DNA of 64,000 bases from the NCBI GenBank assembly GCA_048013815.1, contig CM106585.1:8060001-8124000 (forward strand), written 5' to 3'. This DNA is from Setoptus koraiensis. Taxonomy: Eukaryota; Arthropoda. The position numbers were made by a program, and so were the translations under genes. Numbering within the stretch: position 1 is the stretch's first letter; each line of letters starts with the position of its first letter. Positions 34,404 to 44,870 of the stretch are shown piece by piece. A model generated the notes under the pieces. It was not told the origin of the DNA, did not search any database, and saw only the letters and a list, made by a program, of their open reading frames with translations.

Positions 34404-36757
34404 ATGGCTTCTTACATCGAATGTACCAACAAACAGAGACGCTTGCCACCATTGACTATCCAAGAATACATTTACACCTATCAAGATCGTGAAGCCCTTG
34501 ACATGTATCCACCTGTTGCGGATTTACATTTTAACAATGATCATCAGCATCATCTTAGGTCATCCTATTATAATAATCACAATGATTATCATCAATTTAA
34601 AAGTCAAAAATTAAGCATGGACATTGATTTAATGACGCACATATTCAGAGGCAGTCTAGATTCTAATTTGTTACGTCGTGTTCTGTGGCCAGTTATTTTC
34701 AATCTAGTCGAACATCGTGATAGAATAGTATCATTCAATAATGATTTCAAAGTGATACCACACGAATGTAATGTGGAACGCTGGCAACAACTATCAGATG
34801 GTTTCAACGTGTACCTACAACAATGGAGATCTATATCATTTGAACAAGAGTCCCGATTTGCCTTATTCCGTGAACGAAAATCCTCTATTGAACGTGACGT
34901 AATTAGATGCGATCGTTTGCATCCATTTTACAAGGATCGACCTGAAAATTTGGAAGCATTAACAACATTGCTGATGACATATATGATGTATGATTTTGAC
35001 ATTGGTTATGTACAGGGTATGCTAGATTTGGCAGCGCCAATATTGTTTGTATTTGAAGGCGATCTAGTAAAGGCATTCTGGACATTTAATGAAGTGATGA
35101 AATTATTTAGAAGAAACTTTGAGCAAAGCCAGAAGACAATTCATTTTCAATTGAACTGTCTATTTAAATTGATAAAATACACAGACAATGAATTTGCAGA
35201 TTATCTTGTGAAATTGGACTCGGCAAATTGTTTTTTCGCCTTCCGGTGTATAGTGTGTCAATTTAAGCGGGAAATAATGAAAGAAAGCGAAGACGACTAT
35301 AGCAATGTACTGAAATTGTGGGACACTATCTGGTGTGTTGAGCGCTTATCTCAATTAAAACAACAACAATTGAAGCAGCAATGTTGCGACAACAACCACT
35401 GTGGAATAGGTATTGATATACCACAGGTGATGTCACAACAACAAGGAAATAAAAACAACCACAACAACAACAACAATAATCAAGTTATTGTTGATCACCA
35501 TAGTACCATGATCAATAATAACAATCATTTCCATTGTCCTGGACATATTCAGATCAGCTCCACTGTTATTGAGGTAGACGGACATCAACATTTTGAGTTG
35601 TCATGTTTGAATCAGCAACACAATCATCACAATGGAAGCAACAATCACAACCACTCCAGAAACAGAGCACTCAACTCGTCGGCCTCAGTAGTCAGTGATT
35701 TATTGACAAACAATTCAAGTGATTGGACAAGCGATGATCCCATGATGATCAAAGGCGACTTTGCAACAGGTTGCGAGAGCACCATAGACAGCAGTATATC
35801 ATGCAAACGAACAGAATCAATGCAATCACAAACTAGCCTGCCAGATAGTATACCATTTAATGGACATGACGGCAGCGGTTACGATGGTGGACATTATGAT
35901 GACTATTTATATCATCATGATCATCATCGGTCTGGCTCTAGCAATCACCATGGAACCAACACCACCACCAACACCACCACCATCACCACCACCAACAACA
36001 TCAACAACAACAACAACAACAATGACAACAACCAATTGATCACAAGCGTCGATAAGACTCTGGTGAACACCTCTATGGTCACCACCACAAATGAGCACAA
36101 TACTGATGATATCAAACAAATGAAGTCTAATTGTCTTTGTACGGCCCCCACCAGCCTGGGGCAGAGCAAATATTCATCCAGGCAATCCTTTTATTCGGCC
36201 ACTTCATTTGGCCAGACCCAGGCCGATCTACCTAGATTCTCATTATCGGAAACGGAGACATTTGTACTATCATTGTGTTTGTCATTAATACGAAGAGAAC
36301 GCAATCTCATAATGGACTCAAAACTGGACGCCACAGAGATACTACAAGTGAGTTTTCGATTAATTTAGTTTAATTTATTGATTAGTTTATTTTATCTAGT
36401 CGTCTCACTCATAATAATTTTTCTGAATCTAAAATTATCTTTTCATTTGATCATTTCGTTCTCGTGCACATCTCATCGCAACACCAGCATTTTATCGATC
36501 CGAAGCTATGCGATAACTTGGATCTTTTCATTGAGCATGCCACAAATATCTACTCTTACCTCAAGGAAGATTTCGACATAGATAGATTGTTCGAAGATGA
36601 AAAACCGTCACCCAACAGCAACAGCAACAATCACAGTCAACAGAGTCAACGACAGCACACATTTATCAGCACTACAAACAATATGAATTGTACCTTTGAC
36701 GAAGGTTACGACTTTCTCAACGATTATCTGATCATCAATTCAATACCCGAAGATTGA
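34404..36757 (+). CDS. TBC-domain Rab GTPase-activating protein (TBC1D15/17-like) with a large insertion
   Basis: Two coding exons, 34404-36347 and 36488-36757, with a 140-bp intron, give 737 residues. TBC proteins stimulate GTP hydrolysis by Rabs. The domain starts near residue 75 (THIFRGSLDSNLLRRVLWPV). Both catalytic fingers are present: IERDVIR (IxxDxxR arginine finger) and GYVQGM (YxQG glutamine finger), within LLMTYMMYDFDIGYVQGM, which is closest to TBC1D15/17. After LKLWDTIWCVERLS (~residue 313) the domain is interrupted by about 300 residues of His/Asn/Gln/Thr-rich sequence. It resumes at SETETFVLSLCLSLIRRER (~616), with the last helices in exon 2 (HFIDPKLCDNLDLFIEHA). The N-terminal Rab-binding domain (DUF3548) of TBC1D15/17 is absent: an in-frame TAA at 34395-34397 precedes the ATG with no acceptor between. 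Intact fingers argue for activity. AATAAA lies at 36949. Confidence 0.9.
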
Positions 36758-39700
36758 TCCTTCTCTGCCGCGCTCCCACTTTTTCTCTCAATCTCCAAAA
36801 TCAAATTTTATCTCTATGTATCTATATCATCATCATCATGTACAATTCATGTTTATATTTTTTTCCATCTTTGTATTTATCCATGGACTAACTGTATTAT
36901 TTTCTACATCGATTGCACAACAACAACAAAAATGTAATGCCATTTGAAAATAAATTTGGAAAAGTTCCTGTAAACTCTATCCTCATACAAACACATGTAG
37001 CTGTTGCATATATCACATATCTATCATCAGTTGCATCAGTTGGATCATAGTTGCCATAGTTGCTATAGTTGCTATAGAGCAATCACACAAGTTTTATCTG
37101 ATCGCCACCGATCGATCCGATGAATGTTAGTGCGAGATTTGCAAATAGTTGCTTACAAGTATGAGCACCATTCGATACTCATAGGCTATGAGTTATAGCA
37201 ACTGACTCGTCGGGGTTCACACGAACCTAATAATATTTTGTCAGCGGCCTCTTTTTCGTTGGAACTATACGAGGATGATACTAGCATATTGATCCATCCA
37301 ATACTGAAGTGGTGAATCGCACAAATCGCGCGAGAATCGCCCACAACTAAATTGACATGAGTCACAGAAAGTTGCAATGATTAGTGTTTTTAGATGATTA
37401 GGTTTTTAACCTTGAATCCGTGATTATTGCGGTGTTGCCGAGAGAAATCACCCTAGATCACTGTTGATCATAATCTCGAGGACGCGCCTAAATAAACCAT
37501 GTCTGCTAGCCCATCTAGTAGGTCTTTGATTGTTTCTCATATTTGAGTCCATACTGGGAAGACGCAAGATTAGGGTTCTCACAATGAGCTGTTTTCAGCG
37601 ATTTTATACACGACCTCAAATTGACAAATCAGAGCGGAGTTGCTAATATAGAAATATTACATGATTATTGTGTTAGCAGATGATTATTATAATAAATCTA
37701 TGTACATGAGGAATTGAAGTGCACTGGTTTGACTGGAATGGATTGGGCAATTGATTATAGTGAAATGAAATTTATAAGGCCAGAATTCTCGCTTAGAAAA
37801 GGGTAATGTACTTGCAATGTGACGGGTCATTGCATTACTACTGTTGAGTTTATTTGTGAGGTCTGAGCCACAGCGTAGAACCCCCTGAATCATCTTTCTT
37901 GGTATCTCTGTAGCTTGATTAATTCATTTGGATTGACCATAACATGGATTGCGTTAGATGATGCCGGTGCCAGCAATTGAGAGCCAAGTCAGTTCCACTG
38001 TTTATCTAGATTTATAGCAATTTGTCTTGCATTCCGTGTGTATCACAATACAACTGGTAGAAAAAATAATAATTATAATAATAATAATGATAAAAATACA
38101 TTGAGAAGATATTTCTCTCGTTCTTGTGCTCATGCATCGTTTATCACAGTGACAATGATATCACGGTGACATTGTTTCGAACAATAAGAACGCCACGCAT
38201 AGTTGACATTCGATACAGAGATAATGTAATATGCAATTAGACAAAAAGATCTTTTGTTGTGTTAGTGTGTACATAAGAGCAAAAGAAGAGCTTAGACTGT
38301 CAAGTTGGCCGAAAATTTAACCCTAATCTGTTTGGGATCTGATGAAGGCATAAAGGATGCAATGACATTATTGAAGTGTGCATAAAAGGTGCCCTCTGAC
38401 TCACTGCAACCATTCAACAGATATTTATCACACAAACAAACACTCTGAGACATCGATGTATAATTTTGTTTTTGTTGTTTTTCTTGAAACAATAAATGAT
38501 TTACAACAAATGATGGCTTGCGTTGGCAAAAGCGCCTAGCGACCTCTTACAAATATTGTGTATGTAAGTAGCAAATGAAAGTATTGTTCAAGCGAAGAAA
38601 TAAGAGCGAAAGAAAATGTAGAATTTATCTCTTTGTTCGCCACTCTTTGATACAATTAAGGAACTGCACATGAGGTGTCCCAGTTTCTTTTCTTCACACT
38701 CCACTCTTTATCTATCCCATGTTTTAGTTTGCATATAAAGCCAAGGTGTCATGCAAGCGAATGCGACTGCCATGCACTCGCCGAGCTAACCATGCCAAGC
38801 TGTTTGCAGTGCCACAAATAGTAGACACAGGAACAGGATAATAATCTCAAACTGAGCAAGCTAAATGATTTTGCAAAATGAATTCTTGAGTTGGTGTGTC
38901 TTTGTTGCATTGCATTGTGTTGTGTTGTGTTCTAAAACTGGCTAACCAAAATGAAAATATTATTATTATGTAGTCATGCATTTTATCGTCATGTGTCTCG
39001 CTTTTGTGCATCTCATTATGATAACGTCTGTCTATGTGCCTTGTTAGGGCGACATCATTTGGTGGTGGGCCGCTTCTTTCTATCGCTAGCAGGCTATATC
39101 ACTACTAGATCTATTGTTCTGCTGTCTATGCGCCATTATATCTTCTATCTAATAGATTATATCATATTAGTTGGGTGATGATGATGATCGCATCAGCGTT
39201 CACCACATCGCATCCAGTGCACGGCCTCTAGTGATTTAGTAGCTCGAGTATTCGAGTTGCCTCTTTCTAACTTTATGACATATATATTGCATATTCAAGA
39301 TGGGGAGACGACGAGCAAAACGAAGAATTTGTGGCTATGTAATAGATTGCTATATATGTGTAATATCTGTGTTATCTTGTGTTTTTAGATTGTCGTCGCA
39401 GTAGTATAATTGCTGCTGCAACATCTTTACATTTGCACTGCTCCAAATATATACACCAAAAGCTAGCTACTAATTTAAACTTGATGTAACCTTGTCACAC
39501 ATAGTTAGTTGGTTTAGTCTCGTTCGGGGCATAAGGCTGCTGCCATCAGAAGAACAGATAGCGACAACACGCCAACAAGTCTAACGTCGACACCAACTTA
39601 AGACGTAAACATCGAATCGAAAATAATTGTAAAATTCTCACCAAATCACCGGTCAACCTCGTCAACATCTTTTTCTACAAGCCAATGTTTGTTGTAATTC

Positions 39701-40063
39701 GGTTTTATTGTGCGATTGAAGCCAATCGACGAGTTCATCCAGCCAGTCAATTTCGTTTTCACTGAAACAGCTCGCCTATCCGATAGTTGCCGATCGAAAG
39801 AGATCGAATCGAAAGAAAACAATTCAAACGAAAATCAAAATGCCCCCCATCAAACTGGCCCGTTCGATTGAACCTGTTGCCGAGTGATTCCAAACAATTT
39901 AATTATCCACCTAAAAGCCGAAGGCTCAGTGAAACAGTCACTTGACAAGTCGTTGCTGTAAAGCAAATCAATTGTTTCACTCCGTCGCATCACCAACATT
40001 GAACAGTAAGTTTAAAGCAGTTATTTTCAGGTGATCTCACTTTCGAGAACAAAAAGCTCAAAG
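36758..40063. other. 3.3-kb intergenic region upstream of the TMEM24-like gene
   Basis: After the TBC 3' UTR no gene is supported. The last part (about 39500-40063) is likely promoter and 5' UTR of the next gene: TTATTTTCAG at 40021-40030 looks like the acceptor of a 5' UTR intron, 33 bases before the start codon. Confidence 0.45.
36949..36954 (+). terminator. Polyadenylation signal of the TBC gene
   Basis: AATAAA about 190 bases after the stop codon at 36755-36757. Confidence 0.5.
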
Positions 40064-43023
40064 ATGGGACTCGACATTGTTGATATATTGCTCATTTTCT
40101 GGACATTGGTGGCATCAGGCACTTTTGTGCTGGGCAATGCCTATGAGAATTATTTAAATCAACAGAAACTTTTGAAAAAGAAAAACAATCAATTGAAAGG
40201 CGCTCCAGACAACCTAAGAAATCATCAATACGGACAATCCAATTATGACCAGTCTAAAAGCTACAATGACTATCAATCGTCTACAACAAAAACGGCAACA
40301 ACCAATGAATTTTATCATCAGCAACACAAATCGAACAATTACTCAGATAATAATAATCAGAGTTATCAGCCAAGCGATGCCAACAAATTCAGAGACAATA
40401 TATATGCAAATGATGGTTCGAAAGGCGATTATCATGGATCGGGAACAATAACTTATCGTCGAGCTCAGGAACCAGACAGCTCGATACCAACTGCAACGGG
40501 ATTTAATAATGACTGCGTGGAATGGATCAACAAAATCCTGTATCTGTTCTACAGCTCAGACCAAAACTCTAAATACATACAGATTATATCTGAGAGTTTA
40601 TGTAGATCACTAAATGAAAAATTGTCCAATTTACAGAGTTCGCAACAGTTGTCTTCTTTGGTGTCCAACATCAGTGATGGCCAAAATAAGAATTGTAGCA
40701 ATTTCAAGCTGGCATTTCGCGATGTTGTTCGCGAGGCCAGCTCGAAACCTGAACTGACCAACGTGAGAACAGAAACAGAATCTAACAGAAGTGTAAGCAC
40801 TATCTGTAAGATATACAACCGTCGTCTGGTACTGGATCTGACTGTGACAATTGTACACCGGCAGAACCGTCAGCAATTGAATTCTAAAAGTAACATAATC
40901 AATGAAACTAGCCGGGCCTCACTATACGATGGCTATGATCCCCTCTATCACGGTCAGGCCTATCAAGATCACCAGGCTCAACAGCAACAAAATGAACAGC
41001 AAGAGACACTGTTGTACGAATTATATTTGGAAAATCTCGAGGGAAAATTGAAAAGCGTGTCGATATTGCAAGATAAATTGGTGATAGTCCAATTTATGGA
41101 GAGACCCGACACAAAGATAACGCTCAAACCAAAATACGATTCTTACCAGACAATGAAACAGCAGGCTACCTTAAATGAGGATGCCATTATTAATTTAGTG
41201 ATGCAAACATTCACTCAAGTTGTTGTTGATTTGTATTTTGGTGACGATCCCGATTTTCCGCGTTTTAACATGTCGGCACACAAGCCGCCCCATAGTGGCA
41301 ATAGCACTCTGAGAAGTGGCCAATTGATGCAACAGGCATCAATTGATTCGGGCGGCCAGCAACAGACACGAAAGCAGATAAAGCAAGACTTTTTCAGTGT
41401 TCTCACCAACAAACACAATAAACACCATTCGGCGGAACAAAAAGAGAAAAAGATATTCATCAAGGTGAATAAGGCGATCAATATTAATTACAACAACAAC
41501 GTCTATTGTCTAATTGAGGTGGACGAGCCATCGCAACGCTTCCACACTGCCATTAAACAGGGCAGCGAACCTGTTTGGGACGAGCATTTTATATTTAATC
41601 TGAATGATAAATCAAATGAAATGCTTTTCGAACTGTGGGACGGTGTTCCTGCCTTGAAAAAGAAAGATCACGATCGCAAGAGGGACAAATTCTTGGGTAT
41701 GGCCATTGTTAGCATGGATGAATTGCAAAAGAATCCCGTTCAGAAACAATTGTTAGAGTTACAATCTCGTCCGATGGAATCAGATAATATCGCCGGTCAG
41801 TTGTATGTTGAATTTTTGTTTATGGAACATTCATCTTCCACAAGTCGACAAGTTGCCTCACAATTTCAAAAAGGCGACGTTGTGTCAATAGACAGAAAAG
41901 TAACACCATCCGGTTACGTGATAACCACCACTACAATAACTAAACCCAATCCAGCGGCTAACACAAGTGACGACAAACAACAACAATTAGGCCGACAACA
42001 GGTAATTATCATGAGATCTGATTGATTGAAATCGAGCGAAAGACAATAATCATATTATATGAATACACGAGCATATATTAACTGTTCTCATTCTGTATCC
42101 TCTTGTCCCACAATCAGCTAAGCCCTAATGACCCCGAGAGAACCTCGTCGAGAGCACCATCTTCTATCAGCACCACACCAAGTGATCTGGAAATGGCCAA
42201 TCATTATATGGATGATCAATCGTCTGATATGGAGATAAGTGTACCGATTCACAATAGCCAGACAGCAAGAAGATCGCGCCCAACTCAGAGGTCAAACTCT
42301 ATTTTGCGTGCCATCAAAAAAAGATTTAGCTTTTCTAAGACACGCTCTAAATCGGTGGAGCAACGTTTCGGAAATGACTCGAGAACCGGCGCTCAAACTG
42401 GTACTTCGTCCGCATCGGTTAGTAGGGCCTCGTCTATTAATTCTCACACCGACAGAGCTAGATCGGTGCCAGCTTTTGCTAGAGATCAACAACAAAATCT
42501 GCCCTCAATTGTTATTAATCCTGGCAGAGGATCATCACTTGACGATGCCACCAGCGATTATACCTATACTCATCCTAATAGTCAGCTTATCATTGAAAAT
42601 GATTCAGATGGTGTGTTGCGTCATTATTTAATTCCGCCCAATCTAGCAAACAAGAAGAGCAAATGGGGCAAGAAGGGTACGAAGATTCATCTTTACAATG
42701 AGCATCAATTTATCGCCACCCATTTATCTAGTCCCACTAGTTGCCATTTATGTGGTAGAGTATTTTCTCGTAGGCCAGGCAAACAGGGTTATGTTTGCAG
42801 AAATTGTCAAGCTATATCACACAAACAATGTCATGTTAAAATAGATCATCAATGTCCGTTTGCAACTAGAAATACCATGATACTAGAATATATGCCCACT
42901 AATAGTAGTCGTTCTAGCAGCAAGAGCCGCAAAAATAACAAAACCAATAATGATAACGAAAGAAAAGATTCGCTGACACCTGATAATAGACAGGCATTGC
43001 GAAGAGAAAGTAGGGACTTTTGA
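40064..43023 (+). CDS. TMEM24/C2CD2L-type ER-plasma-membrane lipid-transfer protein with an added C1 domain
   Basis: Two coding exons, 40064-42001 and 42118-43023 (116-bp intron, phase 0), 947 residues. Human C2CD2L (TMEM24) is an ER-anchored SMP-domain protein that transfers phosphatidylinositol to the plasma membrane in response to PKC and calcium. Here: N-terminal TM at residues ~5-24 (VDILLIFWTLVASGTFVLG), a low-complexity linker to ~150, an SMP-like region at ~155-410 (DCVEWINKILYLFY), and a C2 domain at ~462-590 (IKVNKAININ, EPVWDEHFIFNL). The family-diagnostic IDRKVTPSGYVITTTT follows near 607, then a basic RAIKKRFSFSKTRSKS near 707-722, which matches the conserved polybasic motif at the human C-terminus. 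Unlike human C2CD2L the protein continues with a complete C1 zinc finger at 842-892 and a basic Ser-rich tail. The ATG at 40064 starts just before the TM. AATAAA lies at 43077. Confidence 0.88.
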
Positions 43024-44124
43024 AGATGATGACCTTCAAATACATTGAATGTTGTTTAGGTGTATATTAATCAATTAATAAATTCACAAGGACAATTATG
43101 CAATATGTAAACATGTGTAAATCTATGCACTGGTGAAAAGTTCCAGGTGAAAAACGCGTGCCTACGATAAGTTTGTATAGGAAGTAGAAATTCAGCCAGA
43201 GAAAAATGAGCGGCCTTTTCAGCTGCAAGCACAATTGTATAAAGTTGGGAGCATACTGCTTGTATTTCGTTTTAATTGGCCTGCCCCGGATCTTAATCAT
43301 TTCACAATGTTTATGTGCAATATTAGTAATGAGTCTATCCGGACAACGGGGCGAGTTGCCATAGTCAAGTATGAATATCATCTGCAATCTAGTTACGGAG
43401 TGATACATATGCATGATTAGTTAGATTAAGGTTATACTAGCCATTTGTTAGCGCAAAACACTATACCTGAACTGGCAAATTGTTTGACTTTGACTGCAAT
43501 TGTTGCACAGGGGCCCCAAAAAAGATGGGTCTCAGACAGTGCATCATTGGAAAGGTCATCGTCAATCAATAGTTAGACAGCTTCTAACGGCTGTAACAAG
43601 GTAGCATAAGCACTGAATTAGAATTGCCCACTACTATTCGAGTTACAGACAATTCCCGGAAACGGTGCCATATGGAGACGAAGACGCCATAGACAAATAA
43701 ACGAGTTTGAACTTTTGCGCTCTAGCTCACCAAAATAATAATAATTAGGATAATAATAATAAAATTAATAATAATGAGGATAGATCCCAAAAGGCTGTTC
43801 GGCATAACGTGACCATTGCATCGTTGCATCGTTTTTCGTCAGATGTCTCTGTATGCCTGATTGCATAAGCCATGATGCTGTGCCATGTGCGCTTTTGCCG
43901 AATGCAGCCCGCTCAAAAGTCAGTACAATGAAAATCCGCCAGGGGCGCCTGTGCTGGACTCACACACCTGATTACTAATACTGATTTTGCTGTTGCTGTT
44001 GCCACTGATGCACGTGGTCCGATTATAATTTTTATTTTTCTACTAGTAAACACTGTGATTATTATTATTGTTGCCATTATTAGATTGTAGATTAATAGAT
44101 TATCCATCGAATTAAGGCAACGGC
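43024..44124. other. 1.1-kb intergenic region upstream of the SLD5 gene
   Basis: Short 3' UTR of the lipid-transfer gene, then sequence without a supported gene. About 43500-43690 is GC-richer (GGGGCCCC near 43511, ACAATTCCCGGAAACGG near 43651) and resembles in style the GC-richer blocks at 9.8-10.1 and 15.4-15.7 kb, so it may be another decayed dispersed repeat. The 200 bases before the ATG are AT-rich. Confidence 0.4.
43077..43082 (+). terminator. Polyadenylation signal of the TMEM24-like gene
   Basis: AATAAA 54 bases after the TGA stop at 43021-43023. Confidence 0.55.
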
Positions 44125-44805
44125 ATGGACCCCGCAGCGGATCCCAAAGACACAGAGGAGCCAGAGGAGGGGGAGGAGGAGGAAGAAGAGGAAGAGTTTG
44201 AGAGCCTGAGAGAGGTTTATGATAAATTGCTAGAGTTCACATCCAACGAGGCAGAAGTGAAATATCTCTTGCCCTATCAGCCGGCCGTTGTGGACATTAT
44301 GATGGATCAAATTTTGCACATGAACACAGCCATTGAGAATGCTGTTGCTTGGCATCCGTTTTCAATTGAGCAACACAAATTGGAGCTGGAACGTCTGCAT
44401 TATGTAGTCAACAACTACCTCAGGACTAGATTGAAAAAGATTGAAACAAATGCCCCCCATTTAATACAACTGCTCAGAACCAATAGGCCAAGAGCGGACA
44501 AGTACCTTTCACCTTTAGAGGCAAAGTATCTAGACAGATACAACGATAGCATCGATACCTATATGAACGATAAAGTTCTCGCAGATATGCCAGAAAACAT
44601 GCAAAGCTTCAGGCTGGCGGACATGGTGTCAAAACAAAACGAAGATGCCAAATACAACTATGCCTTTGTGTTGGCCAAAACTGAGTCTCGTTTACTCGAT
44701 GGAGAATCAGAGGTTATATTAGAACCTGATGTGTGCCGTATATTAACATTGTCAACTGTTTTGCGTATCCTGGAAAAAAATTCTAGGCAATTTCACTTGA
44801 TTTAG
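44125..44805 (+). CDS. Sld5: GINS complex subunit SLD5 (GINS4)
   Basis: Single exon, 226 residues, close to the family length (223 in human). SLD5 with PSF1, PSF2 and PSF3 forms GINS, the part of the CMG helicase (Cdc45-MCM-GINS) that unwinds DNA at replication forks. After a very acidic N-terminus (EEGEEEEEEEE) the alpha-helical A domain is clear: LEFTSNEAEVKYLLPYQPAVV, QILHMNTAIENA, ELERLHYVVNNYLRTRLKKIE, then LSPLEAKYLDRYNDSIDTYM and the NMQSFRL segment. The C-terminal B domain, which in human SLD5 helps hold the complex together, begins at YAFVLAKTESRLL..VILEPD and ends QFHLI (human AVQLI). The loop after EPD is about a dozen residues shorter than in human. It is convergent with the membrane-protein gene, 65 bp between stops. 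Confidence 0.9.
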   Translation: MDPAADPKDTEEPEEGEEEEEEEEFESLREVYDKLLEFTSNEAEVKYLLPYQPAVVDIMMDQILHMNTAIENAVAWHPFSIEQHKLELERLHYVVNNYLRTRLKKIETNAPHLIQLLRTNRPRADKYLSPLEAKYLDRYNDSIDTYMNDKVLADMPENMQSFRLADMVSKQNEDAKYNYAFVLAKTESRLLDGESEVILEPDVCRILTLSTVLRILEKNSRQFHLI

Positions 44806-44870
44806 AATTTATTCTATCAACTACAAATACATATTTTTATACACATACATGCATACGTACATCTATCTAT

